Shown here piece after piece: positions 8,565 through 18,823 of a stretch of DNA of 64,000 nt (positions are counted from its first letter, which is position 1; the number at the start of each line of letters is the position of its first letter). Source of the stretch: an uncultured Phycisphaerales bacterium (lineage in GTDB: Bacteria; Planctomycetota; Phycisphaerae; Tepidisphaerales; Tepidisphaeraceae). The translations under genes and the position numbers were made by a program. A model generated the notes under the pieces. It was not told the origin of the DNA, made no database searches, and was given only the letters and a program-made list of their open reading frames with translations. The DNA is taken from NCBI GenBank assembly GCA_903871935.1, contig CAIQIQ010000050.1, positions 1-64,000 of the forward strand. Direction: 5' to 3'.

Positions 8565-9623
8565 ATGAGCAAGATTAACGTTGCGGTTATCGGCTGTGGG
8601 ACCATCGCCAGGACAGCGCATGTGCCAGCCTACACGAACAATTCCGAGGTCGAGATCAAGTGGTTCTGTGATCTGATCCCGGAACGAGCCAGGGAGATGG
8701 CCGACAAGTACGGGCGTGGCCAAGTCACGACCGATTATCATGATATCCTCAAGGATAAGGACGTCGTGGCTGTTTCCGTCTGCACCCCGAATAACATGCA
8801 TGCTCCGATTTCGATCGACTGCCTGAAGGCTGGTAAACATGTGCTGTGCGAAAAGCCCGCGGCCAGAACGTATGCCGAGGCTCTCACCATGCAGAAGGCG
8901 CAGCACGAGACGGGGAAGATCCTGAATATCGGCGTCGTGAACCGGTTCAATGACAGTGTGAACAAGATCAAGCAGATGATCGACGCCGGCGAACTGGGCG
9001 AGGTGTATCACGTCGACATGAACTTCCGCGCCCATCGTTCTATTCCCGGCCTGGGCGGTGCGTTTACCACATCGGCCATCGCGGGCGGCGGCGTGTTGAT
9101 CGACTGGGGCGTGCACTTCCTCGACATCGTCATGTACTGCTGCGGCGACCCCAAGCCCCGAACGGTTTCAGGCGAAACCTTCTGCAAGCTGGGCAAGGAC
9201 ATGAAGGGATACACCTTCGTGAACATGTGGGCTGGCCCCCCGAATTACGATGGTGTCTATGACGTAGATGATTCGGTCACCGCGCTGGTGCGCACCGCGG
9301 GGCCGGTCATCAGCCTGCATGGCGCATGGGCCCAGAACATCGGCGAGGGGGAGATGTTTATCGACTTTATCGGTGACAAGGCGGGTATCCGTCTGCAATA
9401 CGGCAAAGAATTCAACATCTACAGCACCAAGAATGGCATGCTGACCGATACCCACGTGAAGCTCAGCACGCGTAATCATTTCCAGACCGAGATCGATGCG
9501 TTTGTGCACTGCATCAAGACAGGCGAAAAGGCGCCATCGCATATCGATGCCGCGCTGATTACCTCGAAGATCATGCAGGGGATCTACGATTCGGCCAAAG
9601 CCCACAGCGAGGTCAAGCTCTGA
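8565..9623 (+). CDS. Gfo/Idh/MocA family oxidoreductase
   Basis: A 352-residue NAD(P)-dependent dehydrogenase-like protein. The N-terminal Rossmann fold begins VAVIGCGTIARTAHVPAY (GxGxxx pattern, residues about 6-23). The family's EKP motif follows (VLCEKPAARTYAEA, about residues 93-106), and the C-terminal alpha/beta domain contains GGGVLIDWGVHFLDI, whose Asp/His pair lies where the family's catalytic residues are found. Members oxidise or epimerise sugars, inositols or related alcohols. A GGAAG ribosome site precedes the ATG. It is the last gene of the UroD-like group and is followed by a strong hairpin terminator at 9655-9684. The substrate cannot be told from sequence. Confidence 0.88.
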   Translation: MSKINVAVIGCGTIARTAHVPAYTNNSEVEIKWFCDLIPERAREMADKYGRGQVTTDYHDILKDKDVVAVSVCTPNNMHAPISIDCLKAGKHVLCEKPAARTYAEALTMQKAQHETGKILNIGVVNRFNDSVNKIKQMIDAGELGEVYHVDMNFRAHRSIPGLGGAFTTSAIAGGGVLIDWGVHFLDIVMYCCGDPKPRTVSGETFCKLGKDMKGYTFVNMWAGPPNYDGVYDVDDSVTALVRTAGPVISLHGAWAQNIGEGEMFIDFIGDKAGIRLQYGKEFNIYSTKNGMLTDTHVKLSTRNHFQTEIDAFVHCIKTGEKAPSHIDAALITSKIMQGIYDSAKAHSEVKL

Positions 9624-9654
9624 CATTTGCTGCGACGCTGCTGTCGGCAATCTG

Positions 9655-9684
9655 GTGCTGCGGGGCTCTTACGCTCCGCAGCAC
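9655..9684 (+). terminator. Hairpin terminator after the dehydrogenase gene
   Basis: Arms GTGCTGCGG and CCGCAGCAC extend to 12 pairs with one G-T wobble around a six-base loop, followed by the T-rich stretch TTCTTGTATTTCTTG. The right arm lies inside the last codons (KCCGA and stop) of the convergent SEC-C gene, so the terminator and the coding end share sequence. Confidence 0.75.
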
Positions 9685-10961
9685 TTCTTGTATTTCTTGC
9701 CGCTTCCGCAGGGGCAGGGGTCATTGCGGCCAACCTGATCGGCATCCCGCCGTAACTGAGTTGGAGCAGAGCTTGTGGAGGGTGCGGAGGGTGCGGGCGG
9801 GATGTCGTCCGGGATCTCCATCAGGGGCAGTTCGTCCGACGGTGGGGCAAGGTTCTGGTCCGCGACATCGGCCGAGGAGAACCTGCCGGCGTTGAGGGTA
9901 CTGACGATTGGTCCGCCCGCGGTCGTGGATGGCAGGAACACTGGAGCTGCCGGTGCGGCCGCCGGCGCGGGGGCGTGGTGGGTTGCAGCCGTTCTAGCCG
10001 TCGTCGCTTTGAGCATTGCGTCCAGAGCCGATACCGAGCGCTGCAGTGACGCCGTTTGAGCCCCACATCGGCCGCTGGCGACGATCTCAGAGAGACGGGG
10101 AAATCCCGTCGTCGTACAGATATCAGCCAAGGCAGCGCACAAGGCGCACAGAGCCGTCTGGTCATCTTCCTCGACAACGAGGCGAAGCAATGTTGACTCA
10201 ACAGATGGAATACGAAAATGAGACATGGCGCGAGCGGCGCAGGTCCGGAAGGAAGGTGTGGCGGAGGCGAGATTGCAGCGCTGCTCCAGAATTGTAGCAG
10301 CGCCGGCCGTACCCAGCCGCCCGAGGGCAACCGCGGCAGCTTCGGCGATTTCGCTCTGCGGACGAGACAGACGATCAGCCAAAGCATTGACGGCGGCCGC
10401 CAGCCGCATTCGCCCGGCAAGTTCGATAACCGCCAATTCGCCGCTGGTGGGGGTGTTGCGGGCAAGGGTGGAGGCAACCAGAGAGGCAACGGCCGTATCG
10501 TGTGGAATCAATGCGAGGATCAGGTCATGCGTACTTGCACGATCCGCCGATTGCAGGAGTTGATCCCACAGCTGGCTGTGCGACTGCTGTGCAAGCGCGA
10601 GGCGATGCTCAAGGCAGGTGCGAAGATCGCTTCCCGACAGCTTCTTCACCAGATCGCGATTAGTCAGCAGGACACTGGTGGGGATCTCACGGAGCAGCGC
10701 GCCCGCGATGCTGCTCAATGTCAGAGTTTCGCCGGCGGCCGTCCTAAACGCCTTCTGCGCCACTTCGGGCGAGATGGGGAATTGGGCGATGAGAATCGGG
10801 GTGCTGAAGCCGGTCGCGCCCAGTCGTTCCAGAGCGGCAAGCGGTACATCCGCTCCGATTTCACTGCGTTCTCCTGCCATGGCCAGGGAGTGCAGGGCAT
10901 GATCGCGGACAGCCTTGGTGTCATGAATAAGCTGATTCGCTACTTCGGCTGAACTGAGCAT
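9669..10961 (-). CDS. HEAT-repeat-like protein with C-terminal SEC-C zinc motif
   Basis: A 430-residue soluble protein. Residues 1-300 are helical and alanine/leucine-rich with HEAT-like units (for example [19 protein letters not shown]), suggesting an alpha-solenoid scaffold. A low-complexity Ala/Pro linker covers roughly 325-410. The C-terminus [18 protein letters not shown] is a textbook SEC-C motif: the Cys-x-Cys...CC zinc finger first seen at the end of SecA, where it binds SecB and ribosomes. No SecA motor domain is present. The protein probably uses the finger as an adaptor; its partner is unknown. It is convergent with the dehydrogenase gene. Confidence 0.8.
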   Translation of the reverse strand: MLSSAEVANQLIHDTKAVRDHALHSLAMAGERSEIGADVPLAALERLGATGFSTPILIAQFPISPEVAQKAFRTAAGETLTLSSIAGALLREIPTSVLLTNRDLVKKLSGSDLRTCLEHRLALAQQSHSQLWDQLLQSADRASTHDLILALIPHDTAVASLVASTLARNTPTSGELAVIELAGRMRLAAAVNALADRLSRPQSEIAEAAAVALGRLGTAGAATILEQRCNLASATPSFRTCAARAMSHFRIPSVESTLLRLVVEEDDQTALCALCAALADICTTTGFPRLSEIVASGRCGAQTASLQRSVSALDAMLKATTARTAATHHAPAPAAAPAAPVFLPSTTAGGPIVSTLNAGRFSSADVADQNLAPPSDELPLMEIPDDIPPAPSAPSTSSAPTQLRRDADQVGRNDPCPCGSGKKYKKCCGA

Positions 10962-11031
10962 GAGAATAAAGTACCCAAAGCGGCTCCAAGTAGGAAGGAC
11001 GCCCCCACGGGAGAATTGCAGACAAGGCTCT

Positions 11032-12621
<1,590 letters not shown>

Positions 12622-12892
12622 GTTGAGCTATCTATGAAGACAGAAAGAGTGAAGCAGTTACAGTGGTGACTGAGAAACCGACGGTGCCGTTGTGCGTCGC
12701 TGGCAAGGCGACACGGCATCGCAACCGGCCGGGTCAGGGCGGCGTGCATGTAGATCGCGAATTGCGTTCAATCTGGCGTTGCATCAAGGCGGGGGAGTAT
12801 ACACGTTGAGGTCCCTGAGGCAATTGGGCGACGCAGTGCGTGCTTGACCGACCTGAGCTTTCGACGACAGTGGTCTGGCAGTGGAGGTAAAC

Positions 12893-13444
12893 GTGAACTT
12901 TTTGGACCTGGCAAGGCGACGGCAGAGCGATCGGGGATACACGGATCGGCCGGTAGATCGAAAAGCAATCGAGCGGTGCCTTGAAGCCGCATGCCTCGCG
13001 CCCTCAGCATGCAACAGTCAGCCATGGTTCTTTGTGGTGGTCGATGAACCGCAACTGCGCGCCCAGGTAGCCAGCCATTGCCGCGATATGGTGATGAACC
13101 ACTTCGTGGATACTGCGCCGGTGCTGGTGGCCGTCGTCGCCGAAACGCCGCCCCTGATCCCGAGGTTGGCCGGCCATGTCAAGGATAAGCAGTATCACCT
13201 GATGGATATTGGAATCGCGGCAGAGCATTTCTGCCTGCAGGCGGCCGAGGAACATCTAGGTACCTGCATCATCGGTTGGTTCAACGAGAAGGGGGTGAAA
13301 GAACTCCTGGGAATCCCCAAGGGCAAGCGTGTACCGCTGGTGATTTCGGTGGGGCATCCAAAGGATTCGACAGTGCGAGCAAAGGTAAGGAAAGAGCTGG
13401 GTGAGATATTCCAATACAACGGGTATGCCCGGCATGGCGTATAG
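12893..13444 (+). CDS. Nitroreductase family protein
   Basis: A 183-residue FMN-dependent nitroreductase-like protein. The N-terminal R-RRS-R-like region (LARRRQSDRGYTDRPVDR) binds the FMN phosphate in this family, and APSACNSQPWFFVVV is the conserved second FMN contact. A C-terminal glycine-rich GTCIIGWF stretch and VISVGHPKD complete the fold. Members reduce nitroaromatics, quinones or flavins using NAD(P)H; the physiological substrate is usually unknown. A strong GGAGGT at 12883-12888 supports the GTG at 12893; the in-frame GTG at 12881 would place that site inside the gene. The secreted-protein gene follows 22 bp later. Confidence 0.88.
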   Translation: MNFLDLARRRQSDRGYTDRPVDRKAIERCLEAACLAPSACNSQPWFFVVVDEPQLRAQVASHCRDMVMNHFVDTAPVLVAVVAETPPLIPRLAGHVKDKQYHLMDIGIAAEHFCLQAAEEHLGTCIIGWFNEKGVKELLGIPKGKRVPLVISVGHPKDSTVRAKVRKELGEIFQYNGYARHGV

Positions 13445-13466
13445 AGAGTGTGGAGAACCGTATCCC

Positions 13467-14621
13467 ATGAAAACCGCCCTTGTGTGTGCCGTTGCACTGT
13501 GTTTAGGCCTCAGCATGAACTCCCTTCTTGCCCAGTCACCCCAGCCCGCAATCCGAGCCGCCGCCGTGCTCCTCGCCCCCACTCAGCCGCAGCAGCAGGA
13601 TCAGGCGGTGATCTTTTATGATGACTTTGACAAACTCCCCGATTTTCGCGCAACGTATTTCGGCTACAGCTCGGACAAGGGCGGCTTCACGTGGACAAAT
13701 GAAGATGGCCTGCACGGCGGAGCGATGCGGTGCCAGTTTGAGAAAGGTCAGGTGTCCCCAGGCGGTTTGCAGGTCATCTTCGGCAAGAACCCCGTTGGAA
13801 AAAGCATCCGCAGTACCGAAACCTTCAACGAGATCTACTGGCGCGTCTATGTGAAGCACGAACAGGGATGGGAGGGAAACCCCGCCAAACTCGGCCGAAC
13901 CACCTGCCTCGCCGGCACCGACTGGAGCCAGGGCCTCATGGCCCACGTATGGGGTGGCAAGGGCGATGTGCTCATCATCGACCCCGCCACCGGCATCCGT
14001 AACGGTCTTAAGGTGACCACGCACTACAACGATTTTCCCAAACTCAAGTGGCTGGGAATCCGTTCCAGCCAGACTCCTATTTTCAGTCCCGCCGAATCCG
14101 GCCGATGGGTTTGCGTTGAATCGCACGTAAAAATCAACACTCCCGGCCAACGCGATGGCGTGTTCGACCTGCGCATAGAAGGAAAACTCGAGGCCGCACG
14201 GACCGATCTGGACTGGCATGGCACATGGACCGACTATGCGATCAATGCCGTCTTCCTGGAAAACTACTGGAACAGGGGAGCGATCAAGCGCGAGGCACGC
14301 TGGTTCGATAACTTCGTCATCAGCACCAATCCCATCGGCCCGATCACGGCGGCACGGCCGGCAACGATTACCCGAACTGCTTCTCCGGCCAATTTAACCT
14401 GGGAAGCGCAAGTCGCTGCCGATCCCGAGGGCAAAGACATCGTCTGGACCTCCACCGTTGCCGCTGCCGCCGACCAGAGCATGATCGTGGACAGCGCCCA
14501 CGGCAAGTTCGCCGGCAGTTGCCAGGGCAAGCAAACCCTCGATGCCGGGCCAACCTATTGGGTCCAGGTCCGCGAAACCGGCAACGCCCAATGGTCCCCC
14601 TGGCACATGCCGTTCAGATGA
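13467..14621 (+). CDS. Secreted beta-rich protein, possible polysaccharide-binding or lyase fold
   Basis: A 384-residue protein with a signal peptide (MKTALVCAVALCLGLSMNSLLA, cut near residue 22). The body (about residues 45-290) has alternating strands with many Trp/Tyr residues, resembling jelly-roll (concanavalin-like) polysaccharide lyases or binding modules. Residues after about 295 resemble a fibronectin-type domain (PATITRTASPANLTWEAQV). No catalytic residues can be assigned. The frame is open upstream to 13401 inside the nitroreductase gene, but the ATG at 13467 starts the signal peptide. Its end overlaps that of the convergent UroD-like gene by 8 bp. Confidence 0.65.
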   Translation: MKTALVCAVALCLGLSMNSLLAQSPQPAIRAAAVLLAPTQPQQQDQAVIFYDDFDKLPDFRATYFGYSSDKGGFTWTNEDGLHGGAMRCQFEKGQVSPGGLQVIFGKNPVGKSIRSTETFNEIYWRVYVKHEQGWEGNPAKLGRTTCLAGTDWSQGLMAHVWGGKGDVLIIDPATGIRNGLKVTTHYNDFPKLKWLGIRSSQTPIFSPAESGRWVCVESHVKINTPGQRDGVFDLRIEGKLEAARTDLDWHGTWTDYAINAVFLENYWNRGAIKREARWFDNFVISTNPIGPITAARPATITRTASPANLTWEAQVAADPEGKDIVWTSTVAAAADQSMIVDSAHGKFAGSCQGKQTLDAGPTYWVQVRETGNAQWSPWHMPFR

Positions 14622-15600
14622 ACCTCTCAATCGGATACCTGCCAAAGGTCTCCACAGCGCTCATCATCGCCTCAAGATGCCCCTTGGGGAATACCATGTG
14701 CTGATCGGCTCCGCAAAAATACCCACCATCCCGACCGAGTTGCCACAGCCGCCGTCGCACCTCCTCCACGATCGCGTGCGGCGGGCCGTTGATGATCGTC
14801 ACGTTGTTGATCCCGCCGGCCAGGGCCACCCGTCCGGCGGTCTTCCGCCGGACCAGATCCAGGTCGTTGGCCGACACCTGCACCGGATTCAGGATGCTAA
14901 TCCCCAGTTCCATCAGCGTATCGATCACCGAATCAATCCGCCCGCAGGAATGGAAATTGATCAGCACATCGCGACTCTTGTACAGATCGAAGAGCCGCCG
15001 GTATTCCGGCACTAGGAAATCCTCCATGACCTTTGGCCCCACCAGCGGCCCGCACTGCGTTCCCAGGTCATCCGTGAAGAAGACCATCTCTACTCCCACC
15101 TTGAGATAGTGCTGCGCGATCCCAAGCTGAAAATCCATCACGCGATGAAACAGCTCCCGCGCGGCTTCCGGCTCGGCGTACAGCGCCATCATCAGATTCT
15201 CCATTCCCGCCAGCGTGCAGGCCAGCTCCCACAGCGGCTGGCGATGGCTGCCGACCAGGAACCGGTCATCGCGCGGGAATTCCTTCGCCGCCGCGTAAAC
15301 CGGACCACAGATCCTCTCGTCATTTGCATCCGGCCAGCGGTAACTGCGCAAATCCGCCGCCAGGTTGGGCAGCGCATGGCGCTGCGGAAATCCCATGATC
15401 CCCGGCAGTTCCTTCCTCCACAGGGTCCCCCAGATATCTGTCCACACGGTCCCCGGCGGGACGTCGTTGTCCCCGCCGAAGTTGTCGATGCTCTCGTGAT
15501 TGCATCCGCGGTACGCCACCCAGTACGAAGGAATCCCACAAACCACGCGCTCAGGATGGTCAAACCGGATGATCCGCAGCGCATTCTCTTTGTTCGTCAT
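14614..15600 (-). CDS. Uroporphyrinogen decarboxylase-like protein (third paralogue)
   Basis: A 328-residue UroD-superfamily protein from the ATG at 15600 (MTNKENALRIIRFDHPERV, a standard family opening; the 26 residues upstream in the same frame do not fit). Around residue 210 it has INFHSCGRIDSVIDTL, the His-x-Cys zinc-type motif as in the paralogue at 6258, not the DSDG type. True HemE signature residues are absent. Function is probably methyl transfer or another reaction of this broad superfamily. It stands alone on this strand and converges with the secreted-protein gene. Confidence 0.75.
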   Translation of the reverse strand: MTNKENALRIIRFDHPERVVCGIPSYWVAYRGCNHESIDNFGGDNDVPPGTVWTDIWGTLWRKELPGIMGFPQRHALPNLAADLRSYRWPDANDERICGPVYAAAKEFPRDDRFLVGSHRQPLWELACTLAGMENLMMALYAEPEAARELFHRVMDFQLGIAQHYLKVGVEMVFFTDDLGTQCGPLVGPKVMEDFLVPEYRRLFDLYKSRDVLINFHSCGRIDSVIDTLMELGISILNPVQVSANDLDLVRRKTAGRVALAGGINNVTIINGPPHAIVEEVRRRLWQLGRDGGYFCGADQHMVFPKGHLEAMMSAVETFGRYPIERFI

Positions 15601-15716
15601 ACTCGCCAGGGACAATGTACCACGCGCTACTGGACCGGCAATGGACCTGATTGCCTTCGTTATCCGACATCGCAACATTGCCGCTTCGCCTCCTGCTCAG
15701 GTACACTTGACCGCCG

Positions 15717-16415
15717 ATGTCCAGTGATCCTCATCAGGTAATCGACTACGGACACGCGACGCATCGCCCATTCTCATGGCGAACACTCTTAATGACTGCC
15801 GCAGTACTGCTGGCCGCTGCTGTCCTCCTGTGGACGGCCGTGTACTATGGATATGTAAGGCCAAGGGCCTATGTCGCCTATCAACGCCAATGCGACAGGT
15901 ATCTCACCGTCATCGGCTCCGCAATCCAACTGTATCAACAGGACCACCTGAGGGCGGGGGGTGTCAATCCCCCCAATCTTCAGGCGCTCGTATCGAACCA
16001 ACAGATCTCTCCGGAGCTCTTCTCATGCCCCGTTGGCGAGCGGTGGCCCGCGGCCGCATCTTCGAGGCCCATGTCCCAACGCCTCGCGGCCATGTCCAAT
16101 CCTTACGCCTACATCTACGTTGGCGCGAGCATGAGAACCAGCTCTCTCCCAACGGCAATCTGCATGCTTGAGGACCCCGCCAATCATGACATGACGGGCG
16201 GCCATGTGCTCTATGCCAATGGCGCCGTGGCTTTCCTCCCCTTGACCCAGTTGATGCCCTGTTTCAACGACCTTTCCGCCGGCCGCAACCCGCCCACGTC
16301 ACCCCCAGTAACTCCATCCGCCGCCCGCGACGACTACAGGAAGAACTGGCAATCCCGCATGCCTCTGCTCAAGACCGGCGTCTGGACAATTCCAGCAACG
16401 CAACCCGCGCGATAG
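15717..16415 (+). CDS. Membrane-anchored pseudopilin-like hypothetical protein
   Basis: A 232-residue protein with one N-terminal transmembrane segment (about residues 26-48, LMTAAVLLAAAVLLWTAVYYGY). Downstream, CDRYLTVIGSAIQLYQQDH, a region with FSCPVG, and GGHVLYANGAVAFLPL resemble the globular domains of planctomycete pilin-like (DUF1559-related) proteins, in which H-x-x-Y-ADG/ANG endings are frequent. The usual prepilin cleavage motif (G-FTLIE) is not visible, so it may be a relative outside the classic secretion systems. No secretion genes are adjacent. Function unknown. Confidence 0.55.
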   Translation: MSSDPHQVIDYGHATHRPFSWRTLLMTAAVLLAAAVLLWTAVYYGYVRPRAYVAYQRQCDRYLTVIGSAIQLYQQDHLRAGGVNPPNLQALVSNQQISPELFSCPVGERWPAAASSRPMSQRLAAMSNPYAYIYVGASMRTSSLPTAICMLEDPANHDMTGGHVLYANGAVAFLPLTQLMPCFNDLSAGRNPPTSPPVTPSAARDDYRKNWQSRMPLLKTGVWTIPATQPAR

Positions 16416-16475
16416 TCGCCCCTCGGCCGGACTCCAAGAGGCACTTGTCCACTTTCATCCTTCATCCTTGACTCG

Positions 16476-16484
16476 TTATCCACA
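16476..16484 (+). promoter_or_regulatory. Single DnaA-box-like sequence upstream of mqnA
   Basis: A perfect TTATCCACA lies 56 bp before the mqnA ATG. It has no second box and none of the surrounding AGGTGCGCAGG words of the 126-bp repeats, so it may be chance or an isolated DnaA site. Confidence 0.3.
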
Positions 16485-16539
16485 GTCCGCGCTACCTCGC
16501 CCATTGCCGCACGGCACATGGCGCTTATAGTCAGCACCG

Positions 16540-17316
16540 ATGATTCGGATTGGATGTGTCAGTTACCTCAATACCACGCCGCTGGTATGGGGACTTGAGA
16601 GGGCGGCCGACCTGCAACTTATCTATGCGGTGCCGGCACACCTGCTGGCGATGCTCGAGAGTGGGGCGTGTGATGTAGCCCTCCTGCCGATCATCGACTA
16701 CCAGCGGGCCGGCGACCTGGTCATCGTTCCTGGCTCGTGCATCGGTGCCTACGGCCATGTACATACCGTGCGCCTGTTCTCGAAGATCCCGATTGGGCAG
16801 ATCCGGCGCCTCTACGCCGACGTCGAGAGCCATACCTCCGTGGGTCTGTGTCGCGTCATTCTTAAGCATGCCTATGGGATTGAGCCGGAGTTTGTGCAGG
16901 ATACGGCCGCCGTCGATGCTCAGTTGCTCATCGGGGACAAGGTGGTGGTCAATGCCCCGGTGGGATATGAGCACCAGCTCGATCTCGCGGAGGCCTGGAA
17001 GAGCTGGACGGGCTTGCCGTTTGTTTTCGCCACCTGGATGGCGAGAGAGGGCGCAAAACTGAGCGACTTGCCGCAGCGGCTGGAGATCGCCATGCGCGAA
17101 GGCCTGGTTAATGTGGACGCGATTGTAGCTCGCGAAGCAGCAGCACGATCCTGGCCGCCGGATATTGCCAAGGATTATCTGTTACGCCTGCTGAAGCTCC
17201 AGCTCGACCTCCGGCCGGACTCGCCACAGCGACAGGCGATCGAGCTGTTCCACCGCCTGGTCCATCAGGCCGGGGTCACCGGCCAGTGCCGGCCGCTGAA
17301 GGTTTATCGGCCTTAA
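16540..17316 (+). CDS. mqnA: Chorismate dehydratase, futalosine menaquinone pathway
   Basis: A 258-residue periplasmic-binding-protein-like enzyme. It opens with RIGCVSYLNTTPLVWGL, the conserved MqnA/MqnD start, followed by DVALLPIIDYQRAGD and the ESHTSVGLCRVILK segment that corresponds to the family's S-x-TS-x-x-L motif. MqnA converts chorismate to 3-enolpyruvylbenzoate, the first step of the futalosine route to menaquinone, which is usual in planctomycetes. No other mqn genes are in the window, consistent with their scattered distribution. The 3' end overlaps that of the convergent esterase gene by 41 bp. MqnD is less likely given the strong match at the start. Confidence 0.88.
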   Translation: MIRIGCVSYLNTTPLVWGLERAADLQLIYAVPAHLLAMLESGACDVALLPIIDYQRAGDLVIVPGSCIGAYGHVHTVRLFSKIPIGQIRRLYADVESHTSVGLCRVILKHAYGIEPEFVQDTAAVDAQLLIGDKVVVNAPVGYEHQLDLAEAWKSWTGLPFVFATWMAREGAKLSDLPQRLEIAMREGLVNVDAIVAREAAARSWPPDIAKDYLLRLLKLQLDLRPDSPQRQAIELFHRLVHQAGVTGQCRPLKVYRP

Positions 17317-18823
17317 GCCGGATTCGCAGCAAGCGCGTATGCAGTTCAGAGTAGGAGAACGGATCGCGCTGGGCATCATTCGGGGGCTTCACGGCCAGCT
17401 CTGATCCGCTCAGGCTCTTGTCGATCAATGCCTGCAGGCATTTCTGGTTCTCGGACTCACCCTTGTCGGTGATCCCCAGGATGATCGTGGGTGAACCTTG
17501 TTCGGGATTCACGTTGTTGAACGCCTGCGAATCGGATTCAACGTCAAGAATGGCGGCCGCGAAAGTCGGTTTGGCAGCGCGAGCCAGGATCAGCGCGATT
17601 CGCGCCCCTTCGCCCCGGCCGGAAACAAAGATACGCTGCGGGTCGGCGTTGTACTGCCGGGCGATCGTCTGAACCATCTCGCAGAGGAATGGCACATCGC
17701 CATCGCCCCGGCCATAGAAGAGGAACGGGGGGATCACCGGCTGTACGATCACGAACGGCAGCGGCCGCATGAACTGGGTCGGACCATGCACGACGATGCC
17801 GCTGCTAAAGACGCCAAACTCGTTCGGATCGGGGAAATAGACCAGCAGCGGGCGCTTGGCATTGGAGCCGGGGCGGATGTCGGTTGGCAGGTGGATGATG
17901 TAGTCAACCTTGCGGGTGGGATCCTTTTCCGGGGACCACGCGAGTCGGTGAAACCCCCTGTTCTCAGGCCAACTCTGGGCGGCCGGGCGAGTCTGGCCGC
18001 GATTGTTCAGCAGCAGCCATTCGTATACCCGCGGAGATGCATAGGTGGGGATCCATACTGCATGCCCATCCGGCCCGGTGACTTGCTCTGCCAGTGCCCC
18101 GGCGCGATGCAAGGCATCGATCATGGTGCGGCTCTGCTCGATCTGGGGATTATCCCCTTCGCCGGTGATCGCCAGCACGGCAACGTTCTTGAGCTTCTGT
18201 GCCGTGGTTTCCGGATCCAGTTCATAGGAAGAGATCGGCATGATCGCTGCATACCGGTCCGGGCGATCGCTGGCGACGCGCCAGGTGCCCAGGCCGCCCA
18301 TGCTCAGACCTGTTGCATAAACGCGATCCAGGTCCACATTGAGCGTCGGAAGGACCTCGTCCAAGAGAGCATTGAGGTACTGGTCCATATTCTCGCGATC
18401 CCACCGTTGCCCACGCGGCGGGCACTGTGGCGAGATCACGATCATGGGGAAGTTGTGGCGGAACGTGTCGTTGCCAGGTTTCTCCAGTTCAAAGTTCGGG
18501 CCGTGATAGAAGATGGCATCGAGGTCAGTGCCGGTTTCGCCCAGACCATGGAGGAAAAGAAGGACAGGAGTCTTGGGGCCCTTGGCCTTGTAGCAATCGG
18601 GCAGGAACAGCACGTATGGAAGCGTTAGTGCTTTCCCATCAACACGGACGCTGCAGGAAAGGCGATGCGTGCCGGCTTTCTGCGGCAGGACGATGGCCGG
18701 AAGCGTGGTGGGACGTGCCGACACTTTGGAGGGTTGCGATGGCGCAGTCTGGGCAAGCACGACCAGCGGCAGACCGAGCGCGGCAACAAACAGAAGCACA
18801 AGCCGGCGAGCCGATTCCCTCAT
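17276..18823 (-). CDS. Secreted tandem alpha/beta-hydrolase (esterase-like)
   Basis: A 515-residue protein with a signal peptide (LVLLFVAALGLPLVVLAQ). The first hydrolase domain (about 60-300) has VLLFLHGLGETGTD as oxyanion region, GLSMGGLGTW with the nucleophile serine, and GPDGHAVW with the histidine, as in planctomycete PHB-depolymerase/prolyl-oligopeptidase-like esterases. A second, related domain follows; its nucleophile elbow reads VSGRGEGARIAL, with glycine where the serine should be, so it is probably inactive or a binding domain. The start at 18823 overlaps the stop of the acyltransferase gene as ATGA, implying translational coupling. An acetyl or feruloyl ester of a glycan is a plausible substrate, but this is inference. 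Confidence 0.78.
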   Translation of the reverse strand: MRESARRLVLLFVAALGLPLVVLAQTAPSQPSKVSARPTTLPAIVLPQKAGTHRLSCSVRVDGKALTLPYVLFLPDCYKAKGPKTPVLLFLHGLGETGTDLDAIFYHGPNFELEKPGNDTFRHNFPMIVISPQCPPRGQRWDRENMDQYLNALLDEVLPTLNVDLDRVYATGLSMGGLGTWRVASDRPDRYAAIMPISSYELDPETTAQKLKNVAVLAITGEGDNPQIEQSRTMIDALHRAGALAEQVTGPDGHAVWIPTYASPRVYEWLLLNNRGQTRPAAQSWPENRGFHRLAWSPEKDPTRKVDYIIHLPTDIRPGSNAKRPLLVYFPDPNEFGVFSSGIVVHGPTQFMRPLPFVIVQPVIPPFLFYGRGDGDVPFLCEMVQTIARQYNADPQRIFVSGRGEGARIALILARAAKPTFAAAILDVESDSQAFNNVNPEQGSPTIILGITDKGESENQKCLQALIDKSLSGSELAVKPPNDAQRDPFSYSELHTRLLRIRLKADKPSAAGTGR

